The notes: generated from the sequence alone by a model not told the origin. A DNA stretch of 64,000 nt from Reticulitermes speratus (GCA_021186555.1 JAJKFL010000014.1:32980033-33044032); one strand, 5' to 3'; positions 11,341 through 23,215 are shown, counted from the stretch's first letter. Numbers and translations are program-made.

Positions 11341-13880
11341 TATATAATTACATTGTGAATTTCCTAAATACGATTTTGTAAGTATATATGCTTACCTAAA
11401 CGGATTTTCTTCCAAATTTCGCTGATTTCTTTACATGCTTCACTGTTTCACTTCATAATTTGTACGTCCCTAGCAGAACTTCTGACGTTTTTCGGCGTCG
11501 TTATGACAAAGAAAGTGTCTGCGATGTGTCTTCGTGAATAAGATTATGTCAGTGGAAGAATTATGTATGAAACCATATCTAGGTTTAGAACTGGTAATTG
11601 TCAAATTTTCCTGTTGAATTTTCAACCTCTTTTCACTATTGCAATCTAGATAGGACAAAGCGTAGGAGTTCTAAATCTTCTCGGATATCTGAATATTGTA
11701 CGTTTCTTGTTCAACTGAGCCAGTCGTGAATAACAGAGCAATAAATAACACGAAGAAAATTACAAGTTTGAAACCGCAGCGTGGCATAATTCCGCTACTA
11801 ACAACTACTCCTACTTCATGAACAGAGGCAATAAAGTTCTGGCTGTTGCCTTACGCTAGCTGAATTACTATAATAGCGAAAAGGCTTTTATATGCATCCG
11901 TCGGAGGAATTTTGGCATATATATGACACAATAATGTATCGAATTTGTGTTTATTCTTGCAGTGTAGCAAGAAAAGAGCAATCTCATGACATGATTTTTT
12001 TTTAAACTTAATAGTCCCTTTTACTTCTGAGGTTTTTACAGCGGTGGGTGTAGAGATTACAGTGTTCTCGAACTTCACGCCGTGTCCTGTGGTAGACGAA
12101 GACTTTGCATCACCTTTAGATAGCAGCCCATTTTAAGGCCACGAGATTATATTATGTTTGCTACCACATTCTTCCTCCGCATGTATCTTGTTATTAGTTT
12201 TGTTTATATTTATGCACTTATCTTTCATACTTCATTTCAACTGTCGCTTCCTCCGTTACTAGCTTTTTTTGCTCCTGTGATTTTGCATATTTCACGCTTT
12301 CAGCTGCTCTCACAAATAAGGCCTTTCAAGGAACACTGGTTCCTGCCGGTTCCGTTCCAATCTTACAACCGCGCGGTTTATTTATGCCTTGAAGATGGAA
12401 TCAACAGATTTTTTAAACATTTGTACCATGTATAAACCGACACCGTGTGACATCCAAAGAAGACCGCAATCACAACATGTTTTCTGGGGTGCAGTTCAGG
12501 GAGTAATCAAGTCGTAATATTTAACTAAATTATTTATTTGCAAGATGGAATTTTTAATTGTATTCACACCGTAACCGATGTAAATTTAAAAGTATAAGGA
12601 AACGAAAGTTTACACGAAATTGATAATGTGTATGGAGATAGAACAGTAAGCCCTGTTAATATCAAGAGTCAGACATTTATAAATACGCTTGGAATTTTCC
12701 TGTGAGAGATGCGGTCAGACTTTTCACGTTTTCATTCAAAACGGACAGTTTATATATATAGTAAATATAGATTGATAATAGTAATGTCAAGGACAGAAAA
12801 TGACAGCACTGAAAAATGAACAGCATATGTGATGCACCCAGTGTTTCAGTTTCGACCCTTGCTGAATATTCGGGTTGTGTGTAAATTCTATGATTTTTCT
12901 CTTGAATTTTCAGTGGGTAATTCACAAGTTAAATTATGCTTGAATTACAGGAATCATATGAATGAAGTTAAGGTACACCGGTCCTGTGGCACTTATGGGG
13001 AGGTGAGAAAGGGAAACAAGACTGTACTCGAAATAAATATGTCTAAGGGAGAAGAAACCGTGATAGTTGTGGGAGAAAAAAGTGGTAAAATATAAAAGTG
13101 AGTGTTAATGAAGCCATGGACCGCGTTTAATTTAGTCAGGATAGGGTACAGTAGGGATTTTTGTTAAATAAAGGTAAATAAATTAATGCACGCCTGACCT
13201 GCTGCGTATAATAATTTAATACATTAAAAGCCATAAGGGTTTTACTGTGTTAAATTTTGATCACTTACATGCAGAATGGTGGGAAATGCAAAAGGTTCAA
13301 GCTCAGAGTGTAGTTTACCTTATCAAAATTCATTATAATCACATCTCTTGTTAAGGGAGAGAAAAAATTGTTTGTATTGCCGTACAGTTATTTGTTCTAA
13401 CCAGTCGGAAGGGCCCACTAAAAATTCAAAGACGAACCTGAACATCGTTAGTGGCAACGGACCGCATTTCAGTTCTCCGACAGGCTTCCTAGAATGGAAA
13501 AGGAACTGGGAAATGTGACAATGAATCCGGTTTGTGTGTGAGAAAAGCCGTACAATTACTGCTTTGTGTTGAAAACGCGTCCCTTGCGCAGGTGTTCAGC
13601 CTGACTGTCGCCGAGTTTTCTGCGGCGCAAGTGACAGTGAGCATATAACGACACATGAACCTGGTTACGAAATAAATTTTGCGCGTGTTTAAAGCATTGC
13701 CGAAGAAATTGCGCAAACTATATAAATGATAGCTAGTCAGGTCTGACTTAGCTTCTTTCCGCAGTTACAGTGTTTAGAGGTTGAAAATTGTTACAGAAAT
13801 CAGGAAATAAATTCAAAATTTCTAAGATAGCGATTTACAATTTTATGTGTTATTCATACCGTGCATATTCTTACAATTCA
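11341..13880. other. Unassigned sequence, no gene seen
   Basis: About 2.5 kb without a recognised family. The frame at 12154-12435 encodes a hydrophobic 93-residue peptide but has no homologue I recognise and no splice or promoter context. I do not call it. Confidence 0.4.
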
Positions 13881-13932
13881 TGCATCAACCAACATATGCA
13901 CTTAATGAAATACAGTTCAAGACAGGTTATAA

Positions 13933-13976
13933 AACTCCTACATGTTTCGGCACCGGGTTGCCATCATCAGGGAGTT
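13933..13976 (-). ncRNA. Hammerhead ribozyme motif, intact core (G1 left arm)
   Basis: On the minus strand: stem I AACTCC, core CTGATGA, T, stem II GGCA, loop ACCCGG, TGCC, GAAA, then CATGTA and the stem I partner GGAGTT. All conserved core bases of a type I hammerhead are present. Stem III reduces to two base pairs (A-U and C-G) closing an AU loop, and the cleavage triplet is GUA. A very short stem III is typical of the hammerheads in Penelope-like elements and retrozymes, which often act as dimers. Self-cleavage is inferred, not shown. Confidence 0.75.
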
Positions 13977-14397
13977 ACTTAGAACAAAGTAGTACAAGCC
14001 CAACACGCTAATCTAGGTACTGTATCGCCATTATTGGATTGATTAAAATATTAAAATTCTAAAATACACAAACTTAATAAGTATAAAATTACAACGTTTT
14101 AATGCTAAAAGTGAGCCTTGCCAGTTATAAGTTCGTAGTTGTTTATATTCTGTATGAAGAATGCATACAAACATCTGTCTCGATCTTATGTGATACGAAG
14201 AGATCTCGTTCAGATGGAGCGTGTGAAGTGTGTCGTGTCTGGCGGTGTGGTATACTTTTAATATCACAACATTGTAATTTTATGCTTATGAACGTTGTGT
14301 ATTTTATAATGTTAACATTTTAATGTTTTAATCATTCCAATAAGCGCGATATAAAACCTAGATTAACGTGTTGGACTTGTACTCGTTTCTTCTAAAG

Positions 14398-14441
14398 AAC
14401 TCCCTGTTGATGGCACCCCGGTGCCGAAATGTGTAGGAGTT
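14398..14441 (+). ncRNA. Hammerhead-like motif, one core change (G1 right arm)
   Basis: Mirror copy of the left-arm motif: AACTCC, CTGTTGA, T, GGCA, CCCCGG, TGCC, GAAA, TGTGTA, GGAGTT. The conserved A of CUGANGA is U here and stem III is altered, so this copy is probably inactive. Confidence 0.6.
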
Positions 14442-14690
14442 TCATACTTCTCTAGAACTGTACTTTATTAAGTGCACATGTTGGTTGATGTATTAATTTT
14501 TAAGCGATATGCAATGTTACCCTTATTCGTGGGTAAGCCATTCAAGTGAACATGTGACAGGAATTTGACTCTTCGCTGAGTAAAAACGTGAGTCAGACGT
14601 CGTACTTGGAAGATTAACATACGATTCGAATATCGTTCTTGGTCATGTGAACGTAAGTCGACGAGTTATATATATATATATACATACATA

Positions 14691-15278
14691 CAGGGCATAC
14701 ACAAAAGAATGGTGCGGTTTCAAAAGTGAATAAAAAATTTATTTCTCACCTTACACGGGCATAACATACACCGTCAGCGGCGGCAACTGTCCAAGTTTCT
14801 CATTTGGTAATTACAATCCTTCAATGTATGTACCCTGGGTCACACGACACACATCCACACGGTAATCAAACTCATCCCAGACCCGGTGTAGCATGTCCGC
14901 TGTAATGGCCTGCAGTGCATGCGTTATCCGATCACGAATTTCATGGATGGATGTGGGCAATGGTGGTACATAAACGCTGTCTTTAACGAACCCCCAAAGA
15001 AAGAAATCGCACGGTGTAAGATCTGGCGAACGGGGTGGCCAAGGGAGAAGGTTCTTGTCTCCATTTTCAGCAGCACGTCCGATCCAGCGCTGTGGAAGAA
15101 CACGATTGAGAAGCACTCGTACCTTCCTGTGAAAGTAAGCATGAGAAGCGAACTGCTGGTAGCGTATGAGAAACTTGGACAGTTGCCGCCGCTGACGGTG
15201 TATGTTGTGCCCGTGTAATGTGAGACATACATTTTTTATTCACTTTTGAAACCGCACCATTCTTTTGTGTATGCCCTG
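14691..15278 (-). mobile_element. Tc1/mariner-like deletion derivative with about 110-bp inverted repeats
   Basis: Both ends begin CAGGGCATACACAAAAGAAT (plus strand on the left, reverse complement on the right) and the similarity runs about 110 bp to AACTTGGACAGTTGCCGCCG. The dinucleotide TA flanks both ends (14689-14690 and 15279-15280), as expected for a Tc1/mariner target duplication. Between the repeats lies only the last third of a transposase on the minus strand. At 588 bp it cannot encode its own full transposase. Confidence 0.85.
14811..15116 (-). pseudogene. Tc1/mariner transposase, C-terminal fragment
   Basis: A 101-residue frame carries RWIGRAAENG, then WPPRSPDLTPCDFFLWG at residues 26-42, then FVKDSVYVPPLP and a C-terminal helix-rich tail RVWDEFDYRVDVCRV. 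SPDLTPCDFF carries the third catalytic aspartate region of the DD34D/E transposase fold used by mariner-type elements. The first two catalytic aspartates and the N-terminal helix-turn-helix DNA-binding region are missing because the upstream part is deleted. The frame itself is open, so loss was by internal deletion rather than slow decay. Relatives are typically about 340-400 residues. Confidence 0.8.
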
Positions 15279-15294
15279 TATATATAGGTTGAAC

Positions 15295-15800
15295 CGTATA
15301 AAACGCAACCCAATAGTGGAAACCATTTTTATTTTTATTTTTTCAAAGGTACCAAGAAGATCATAAACTGTGTATAATTAGAACAGATGCTGAAAATGTC
15401 GCCCCCCCCCCTCCACTATCTTCAAAGAACAGTGGTCCCACAATTCGTTTTCGAGGTACTGTGCACTAAAAACCGATTTGACGAATGCAGAGGATCTTCA
15501 TGCAGTGCATGTGGGTTTTCACCACAACATATTCTACTCTTCTGACTATTAATGTATCCACTGAAGTGGAACCATTTTTTGTACGTAAAAAACAAATTGC
15601 CCAACAAATAAACTCCTTCGCCTGTTGTCAATTACAGAATTACCGCGCAACTGTTTGCCAAAAAATCTTAAGCAAGGCGGTGAAATTGTGCTGAATGACT
15701 CGGCAAATGTTGGAAGCTTTCATTGCTGGGGGGGGGGGGCAGCTTCTTTTATACTTTTTTCAGTATTTATAGATGTTTGATCTTTGGGTTGCGTCTTACA
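15295..15800 (-). mobile_element. Second Tc1/mariner-like remnant with C-tract arms
   Basis: The left end GTATAAAACGCAACCCA mirrors the right end TTTGGGTTGCGTCTTAC. Both arms then run into a long C/G homopolymer (C near 15403-15413, G at 15728-15739). Between them, the minus-strand frame 15422-15631 reads GYINSQKSRICC, ENPHALHEDPLHSS and CGTTVL, resembling the central catalytic region of mariner-like transposases (relatives: NxxNxRYWSxENPHxxHExPLHSxKVGVWC). Decayed and incomplete. It starts about 17 bp from the preceding element. Confidence 0.6.
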
Positions 15801-16018
15801 CGGCACACGTACAGTACGAGTATATTGTGTCAAGAAAGTTGAGATCTCTTCTACGTTTATAACATACTTTTTGCATTTGACTTTCTTGGGCGTGTGAAGT
15901 TACAGTTCTATTTACTGCAGTCAACGAGTGAATATGAGTAGCACTTGAAATTAGTCGTCGACACACATGTGTAGCGCAGTAGCCCAAATTAAATTATAAT
16001 GAATTAGTGTTATTATAA

Positions 16019-16262
16019 GCCGATCCCAGTAGCCGCACGATGTAAGGCGTGGGTCTGCGGCCGCTCGCTTGCGGGGATTGTGGGTTCGAATCCGGCCGGA
16101 GGCACGGATGTCCGTCTCCTGTGAGTTGTGTGTTGTCAGGTAGAGGTCTCCGAGTCGGGCTGATCATTCGTCCAGAGGAGTCCTACCGAGTGTGTTGTGC
16201 CTACGTGTGATCGTGAAGCCTTGATAATGAAGAGGCCCTGACTCAATAGGAGCTGTTGCGCC
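16019..16262 (+). mobile_element. tRNA-derived SINE, family A (copy A2)
   Basis: The head starts CGATCCCAGTAGCCGCACG (A-box region), followed by AAGGCGTGGGTCTGCGGCCG and a clear B box GGGTTCGAATCC at 16083-16094. The body ends in GAAGAGGCCCTGACTC and GGAGCTGTTGCGCC. The cloverleaf is not maintained after the B box, so this is not a working tRNA gene. Confidence 0.8.
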
Positions 16263-16501
16263 TTAAACAAAATTGTTATTATGAACAGTGACAGCGCAGC
16301 AACATAACAGTGATCATCCAGCCAAGTTCTATCCATGTAGGCAAAGAACTTAAAATAAATTGTTTAGATGTACGTCATTGCTGTCTAGTGCCGTTAACTG
16401 CAAGAGTTTCCACAGCAGATCTTAATTTTGCCCCGAATATTCCAGGAGGTAACATTCGTGTTCATAGCTGGACGCTGCCAGTGTCAAACGTAGAAGGGAG
16501 G

Positions 16502-16780
16502 CTGTTTAACGCATAAAGCCACCTGTCAGACAGTGAGCTTATAGATGAAGAGATGGACATGTCGAGTCTGTTTGACGTGTAACGCCACTCGTCTGGCACT
16601 GAGAATATCTTATAGGCGTAGGTACGTACTTGTTGAGTCTGTCTGACGACTAACGCCACCTGTCAGGCACTGGAAATGTCCTACAAGTGCAGGTGTGTAC
16701 ATGTCGAAGTTGCATGAAGCGTAACGGCACCTGTGAGGCACTGAGAATATCTTGCAGCAGAGACAAAATTCCATCCTCTG
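16502..16780. repeat. Minisatellite, about 70-bp unit, 4 copies
   Basis: Units contain CTGTTTGACG, TAACGCCACCTGTCAGGCAC, TGAGAATATCTTATAGG and GTACATGTCGAGT. Copies begin near 16502, 16568, 16639 and 16710. They have diverged by substitutions and small indels. Confidence 0.75.
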
Positions 16781-16885
16781 TGAGTAAATGACACCCTTAG
16801 TTAACGAACTATAAACCGTCTTCTGTTATCCCTTTAGGTGATATAAAAGTGTAACACATACTTCCTTTGAGAAGTTAGGTTAGGT

Positions 16886-18606
16886 CAGTGTTTTTCAAAC
16901 TGGGTTCCTCCGAATCCTGGGGTTCCGCGAAGGCGTGTCAGAGGTTTCGTTAAAAGCTGATGAAAGCTTGGGCGTTTTGTATACTCTCTCAGTTATGTTT
17001 ACCAACTTGCTTTTATAATAATATTAAACTATGAATATTCGATAATATTAAACAAGTAGAAAATATTGCATCTTGAAATTGAATATTTCAGAAAGAAACA
17101 GGTGCATAACTTCAGACGTTTTGACCGTTTCTGAGTGCTGCTGCCCCAAGAAGAACAATCTAAGAAGTGTCGCTGTAAACACTGCCTGCTCTCTCATTTG
17201 ACCAGCCCAGGGCGGAGAGTGTGTAGGCAGGGTACAATGGCGTTCGCAGAATAACGGGGCAGACAGGACAGTCGCCAGGTTTTCACCTGCTAGTTGTAAG
17301 GACTCAGTCTAATACACATGAAGTGTTGATGTCAGACAGTTGCATATATTATCATTAAGTTTAGTACTAATGGATCAGTGGTTAAAAAGAGGAACATTTA
17401 AAACAAAACCGAACAATAAAAATGAAATGGAAACGAAATCTAGTCACTGCAGTTTGCACAGACATGCGTTGGTAGTTAGGGTGATGTCAAACTCGTTTAT
17501 ATCTGTATTAGACAATGCAGTACAAATTGTTAACTTTATTAAGGCACGACCTATAATTTCCAGAATGTTTAAACTGCTCTGCTATGACGTGGGCTGTGAG
17601 TATGAAACTTTGATTTTTCATCCCAAAGTTCGATGGCTGTCTCGTGGAAAGGTTATGATGACTGTGTTTCAACTGAGGATGAAATTGCAATTTCTTTTTA
17701 TCTGAAATAGAAATGCCATTAGCCAGCTATTTCTCAGATGTTCCTTGGTTGCGGCAGCTGGCGTACCTTGCTGATGTTTTCAATAAGGTAAGCGAGTTTT
17801 ACCTGTATATGCAGGGCCGCACATAGCCGTGCTCACAGGTGGGGACAAAGTGGCTCAGTAAAGTGTAAACTTATATCTTGGTACCAACGCGTGCAACAAA
17901 ATAAATTAGATTGTTTCGATGCGATACGTGAATATCGTGAAGAATATTGTAAAGCTGTATCAAGGTGTAAAACGTGATTTAACTGAGCGTGTCAGACACT
18001 TAACAAAACTCGTTTGAGGAATATTTTCCACTAAACAATAATGAAAATAATTGGCTTAGAAATCCTTTCATTGGCTCTTTCCAGGTGGAAGACTTCTCAG
18101 TCACTGTATGTGAACAGTTAATAGATATTGCGAGTGATTCAATTTTAAAGCAAAAGTTTCCCACTATTTCTCCTTCAAGTTTTGGGTCAGCTGAACTGAA
18201 GAGTTTTCTGAGATCTTGAAGTGTGCTGTAAGAAAGCTACTGCCGTTTCCAACCACCTACCTTTGTGAATCTGGATTTTTGCGATAAATTATAACATAAA
18301 CTGAGTGCAGACATAAGCTGGATGCTGAGGTAGATCTCAGATTGCAACTGTCATCCACTATACAAGATTTGAAATTAATGTGTCCGTCACAACAGCCTCA
18401 TCCGTCACACTGAGAAATTAACATAATAATAATTTGTACTCTTTATTTATTGAATTTACAGCGAAATTTTTATATATTTTATTTACTTACAAGAAAAAAT
18501 TTAAATAGCTTTACCTATATTGCTAAACTCAAAAACAGGAATGGGGTTCCGTGAAATATTTCAGTCTGGAAAAGGTTTCCACGTAGAGAAAAGTTTGAAA
18601 AGTACC
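16886..18606 (+). mobile_element. Decayed hAT-superfamily transposon (ZBED5-like)
   Basis: The left end CAGTGTTTTTCAAACTGGGT and the right end ...AAAAGTTTGAAAA form the expected hAT terminal repeats; both sides also contain GGGTTCC or GGTTCCGTG near the ends. A transposase remnant lies between. The right terminal bases have mutated away from AACACTG, so the target duplication cannot be read with confidence. Confidence 0.8.
17370..18415 (+). pseudogene. hAT transposase pseudogene, ZBED5/FAM200-like
   Basis: Translation starts MDQWLKRGTFKT, as in ZBED5-type hAT proteins, then jumps to HCSLHRHALVVRVM, so the BED zinc finger and much of the catalytic domain are missing. It continues through FKLLCYDVGCEYETLIFHPK and VRWLSRGKV, a hallmark block of this group, and stops at 17706. 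Past stops and frameshifts, 18040-18420 gives NNWLRNPFIGSF, SSAELKSFL-like and LPFPTTYLCESGF-like segments, the C-terminal dimerisation region. The gene has an internal deletion plus several stops and cannot make transposase. The family's usual length is about 600 residues. Confidence 0.75.
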
Positions 18607-19384
18607 AAGTTAGATGACGTTAGAATAGCGCGTTTGATTAGGTTACAAACATATAATACCCCTTGTACTTCTTTATGTTATGTTAGCATACAATTACTCA
18701 GTACTGAAAGAATAAATTAGTGTAATGACTACGCTTTTTTATGTTTCAATACTCATCTCTTGAATTATGATAAGGGATTTAGAATCGATAAACCCTAGGA
18801 AAGTATTGGAAATCTTTTTTCCAATTACAAATCTGTCAACCCCATTCCTGCCGCATGGGGCACGACCTAACGTTAGTATAGATAGCCGAGATTTGTAGTT
18901 GATAAAGCAGTAGAATGTTACCACATACAAAACGCTTGAAGGTCCACTGGATATTTTGAACACTATAAATTTGATTAAAGTGATTCTTGGGGTTCGGAAA
19001 CCCACAAAGGAAATATACGGATGCACAGTAATTGATATGTAATGATACGCATTGCTCCAGGCAGCGTGGCTTGAGCGCCATTGGCATGGAGGTTTAATTG
19101 TAACAGTACTTTAATTGAAATAAAGCCCACTCGCTGTCCTTTAAAAGGAGCGTTTTTGACCTTTAAAATTTACAGATTACGTACTTTACAAGCGTAAAAA
19201 ATAAAAATTGAAATAGAAATAGGAAATTATTAATCTAGTAGTGAACTTAGTATAGTAATAGAGTGTTAAAAGATGTGTATGGTCAGTGGAGAGATAGCGT
19301 GGTGTTATCATGAGCAATTTACTGTCGAACAAATATGTGACATAATTTATTTTTATTTTGATTGTGTTAGTGTTTATTGCTGGT
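18607..19384. other. Unassigned AT-rich sequence
   Basis: No gene or family repeat recognised. Confidence 0.4.
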
Positions 19385-19634
19385 GAGTCCGGATAGCTCA
19401 TTCGATACAGTTACGAGGCTTGTGTATAGAAGACAAAGGGGGCGGGATTAGGTTACGGCCACGACCAAGTCATTTTTCTGTTCTCTAAAGCGTCCAGACC
19501 GGCTTTCGACCCAACCCTGCATTCTGTCCAGTGGGTACTGGAGACTACCACGAGAGTAAGGCGACTGGGGAGTGAAGCTGACCACTCACCTCAGTCTAGA
19601 GTCGACTTTAATAATGCGTGGAGTTCTTATCTCT
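19385..19634 (+). mobile_element. tRNA-derived SINE, family C
   Basis: The head is GAGTCCGGATAGCTCATTCGA, with TAGCTCA as the A-box-like core; the B box is degraded. The body and tail match the family: TTCTCTAAAGCGTCCAGACCGG, GTGGGTACTGGAGA, GTGAAGCTGACCACTCACCTC, GTGGAGTTCTTATCTCT. Confidence 0.65.
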
Positions 19635-22600
19635 AGTACAGCAGTACGTTTATTTTTGCTGGGTGCTTAAGTGAGTACAGAGGCAAATCCACATTGTAAG
19701 GATACGAAACTAATAACCGGAATAAGACAGAGTATCTGGAATGTATATCTAGCAAGTGTATCACACCCCGGAACGTGGCGAAATGAAAAATAAAGGACTG
19801 GTTTTTACCATTACTTTTATTTGTACATATTCTCTGGTACTGTTGTCACCGCCGGGGTAACCTTTTTTTTTGTTTTAGTTTTAGACAAAAGAAGAGAATG
19901 GCGCCCCTAGAGGATGTAATATTTTACAAGGTGTAAGGGGTTCTTTACAGAAACCAACTCTTACCCTCTCATTTCTATCGGTCCAGCGAGAATTCTCTTT
20001 ACGTGAGAGAGAAAAAGAGAGTGTCTGTTACTGTTGGCACGGGAGGCTCTAGGAGAGGGGTAAATGATAGAAACTATGACCAGTGGGAGACATAACGTAA
20101 AGTTAGGGAAACACGAACCGAATAATGGCGCTGCAGTCAATGTGAAAAGGAAAGCAGGGTGTAAGAAGTGAAAATAATAATCATAATAATAAAAAGACCC
20201 AAGGCTAAGAGAAACAAAGACTTCTTACCACGTAAAGCTCATCTACTAACATTTTTGTATATCGAATGGCAAGGGAAATAGATAAAGTTTGTGAGCGGAA
20301 AATAGGAGTAAGTTACAAGGGACTCAAAGTATTTACACAATCCCTAGTGTCACCCACATGAGCAGTCTACACTCTAAAATCCGATTTATTTTAAGATCCA
20401 TTTAACGTTATCTTTATAAATAATTTGTATCTCCCAAACTATCTCTTCCCTTGACGTTTCCCGACTAATATTTTTGTGACTTTTGACCTATGACATGCTA
20501 CGTGCCCACCTACCTCTTGAAGGGACAGGCATTTATTTTAAGATTATAGTTTGTTTGTAAATAATTATAATTAAATATACTAATCGCTGTTAGTGAAATA
20601 ATTAACATAATCAGTGAATTAAATATTCGACTATGGAGTTAAGTGCTTAATATACTCGTACCTTAATCTTTTAAAGCACGGTGACAACTGTGCATGTACC
20701 CCCTCGTTAGCATTACTGAAAGCTACATTTTGGCAGCGTAGTGTGCTCGTGCTTCTGTTATTCTCTCAATAGGCGGAGATTATTTCTCTAAACAGTATTC
20801 GGCGGTTACTGGTATTTGTAATATAGACGGTGTTTTCTGTAAGGATCAAACTGAACTTAATATGGAGATGAATTTCAGTGTCACTCTATCACTGCCCATC
20901 CCCTTCTTTATCTTCAACGCTACACTTAACAGAAGGACAAAGGGGGAAGCCTGAGGGAGAGGGTGACCTTCCAGCAAGAAGAAAAGTATGGTCGTTGTTT
21001 TAGGCTTGAAGGAGTTAGCATAATTTAGACTTCAAAAATCTGACAGAATGCATAATAACCTGCACCAAAAATACGCTCTTTATTATAACTCCAAAAAATA
21101 CATAGTGACATAGAAAATCAAACAAAATATGAAGTCAGAACAGAAGTGAGAATAATTCTTGATGGGAAGAAGAAGAAGAAGAAGAAAGGCATTACATACG
21201 CATAAATTTTTTGTGGACACAAATAATATGTGAAGTTTGGAAAACAAACACTTAATAGCTCATAGGATATATTATCCATACGTACTCGTAAATGTCACCA
21301 AGGCTTCCCGCCGTTGTCATTCTAAAAGTTCGATCGACAAAGTAGTTTATTTCTCTCTCTATGCAATCGCGATTGATTGCTTGATAATGTGCCTGTAAGT
21401 AACTTTGCTCTTACAGATATAGCTATTATAATTGCTGCTACGTGCAAGAGTATCAGTTGGAACCATACCCGACAAATTTTTATTTTTAGGCATTTTTTCC
21501 TTCTGATTTGCAGAAGCAGACAATTGCCAGGAAAATTTTGAATAGTGCAGTCTGACTTAAAAGTTCTTTTTAACCGAATTAATTTCTGTGTTGTTACATT
21601 ACCAGAAGGGTATCTAATAAGTTACAGTCACTATTTTATTCCTCTCTCCTTCTTAATGTGTTTTAAGTAATAAATTAATTTTGTTGAGTTAAAAGCACTT
21701 CTGCAGACGAAAACAATCGCTCCTGTCTGCGTATCCTCTTCCTTTAAAATCTATTTCAATATTGTCTGCCCATCTAAGCCTAGGTTTCCCACGTGATATT
21801 GTCTCTTCAGGTTTGCAGAAAAGTTATTTGTGTAAATATGTGGAAGACACAACCATCAATAACAGAATGGAGAAGTGTCTTCCGACTTACACAACTGCAA
21901 CTTGAAGTAAGTTACATCGGACACGTCTAACACTACGCTTCGTAAAAATTACAAAAACACCTCACAAAACAGAGTAAACGTGGCCCTCAAATTGCAGTGT
22001 ACTAAAGATACGTATAAAATTAGGCAGTTCGGATGTGTATAATGTTTAAAACAGGGACTACAGACATAGTTAAATGAATATGACATGAAGGTTGCTCGTA
22101 GAAACTGTAGAATGCTTTAATATACTTTTACTAAATATTGTAAAGAAAGCAGTGTCCTCTAACAGAAGTGTACTTGAGCGTACATGATGCTGTAAACAAT
22201 AGACTTTTATAATGTTTCAATACAAGACTTTTTAATAGAATACAAATTTATGTGTACTTTATTATTTTCACTACAACTCGTATAATTTTCTCTCTGGTGA
22301 TGGTTTTGACTGACTGAAACATATCGGAGGATTAGTAAGGAGGGTACTGTAATTGTACTGCGATATTTATTCCTTATTTAAAACGTAATACCTGAGATGT
22401 GCGATGGATTACGTATAATTTCACTCCTGTCTCGTCTTATTTCCTCTTGAGCCCAAACATCCTCTTCAGTGCCGTGTTTTCATGTACCATCAGCCTATAT
22501 TATTTCATTCAGTTTCTAAATATTTAATCTATTTTGACCCATTGGCATTAACGGCTGTGATATGACGGTGTTTCGTAAAGACTCAAACAGATCGAGACTC

Positions 22601-22760
22601 TTTACTAAGGTTGGCCATTAGTTTCTTTGCACTCGTAATTTGCTTCCTGATGCCAGGGATAGGCGGTGGTAGTACAGGTAAGGAAAATTCATCTCTGTGT
22701 ATAATTAAGCATCATATCATGAAGGTATTTTAGATATCATAGCGTAGTCTGTCTTGTGAC
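19635..22760. other. Unassigned sequence, no gene seen
   Basis: The longest stretch with no recognised repeat and no frame of note. A (GAA)n run sits at about 21168-21186. If the window holds part of a host gene, this could be intron, but there is no exon evidence. Confidence 0.4.
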
Positions 22761-22764
22761 TATG

Positions 22765-22995
22765 ATATGGGTTGGGCACCTAAGCAATCGTGGCTCGATT
22801 CCTGGCAAGAGCAAGAGATTTTTCATTTCCCCAAAGCGTCTAGAATGGTATTTGGGGCCCACCGAGTTTACATTTCAATACGTATCGGGGGCTGTTTGCT
22901 CGGTAGTTAAGCGGCTAAGGCGTGAAGTAACTACTCACCGCCATCTAATGCGTAGTTTCGGAATTGGTGGAGGTACAACTCCAGTCCCACATGCC
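22765..22995 (+). mobile_element. tRNA-derived SINE, family C
   Basis: B-box-like GGCTCGATTCCTGGCAAG, then CCCAAAGCGTCTAGAATGG, GGGGCCCACCGAG, ATCGGGGGCTGTTTGCTCGG, AAGCGGCTAAGGCGTGAAG and ACTCACCGCCATCTAATGCG, all family C landmarks in order. Confidence 0.7.
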
Positions 22996-23104
22996 TGACC
23001 TGCAAAGGGAAAACTGGCGGTTCCTGTAGAGGTGAATAGGCAAATGGTGATATAGCTTCATGCATACTTAATATCGGCATAAAATACAAATGATTTGTGG
23101 ACAA

Positions 23105-23215
23105 CACTATCCGGCCGCTTTAACTTCGACGCAAGAGTCCCCATTACCCATTGGATAGGAGGCTGAGTGGGCTGGAGACCCCGTGTGGACTGCTTTCTTC
23201 GGTATCTTTTCAATT
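23105..23215 (-). mobile_element. SINE family C fragment
   Basis: TCCGGCCGCTTTAACTTCG, CCATTGGATAGGAGGCTGAG and TGGAGACCCCGTG match the middle of family C on the minus strand. Both ends are missing or too diverged. Confidence 0.45.

Larger units (their letters stand above)
13883..14490. mobile_element. 608-bp foldback element with outward hammerhead-like motifs (G1)
   Basis: Nearly the whole element is an inverted repeat. The left end CATCAACCAACATATGCACT mirrors the right end AGTGCACATGTTGGTTGATG. Inner segments also mirror: AACACGCTAATCTAGGT against ACCTAGATTAACGTGTT, and TATAAAATTACAACGTTTTAAT against AACATTGTAATTTTATGC-type sequence. No protein is encoded. Each arm holds a hammerhead-like motif pointing outward. 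The layout fits a non-autonomous element, perhaps derived from the terminal repeats of a Penelope-like element, but no Penelope reverse transcriptase is present. Confidence 0.8.

Noticed and set aside
12154..12435. 93-aa hydrophobic peptide (plus)
   Set aside because: Low-complexity hydrophobic composition from T-rich DNA; no conserved motif or gene context.
16019..16100. Functional tRNA gene
   Set aside because: A and B boxes are present but the acceptor and anticodon arms do not close, and the same head recurs in a dispersed 240-bp SINE.
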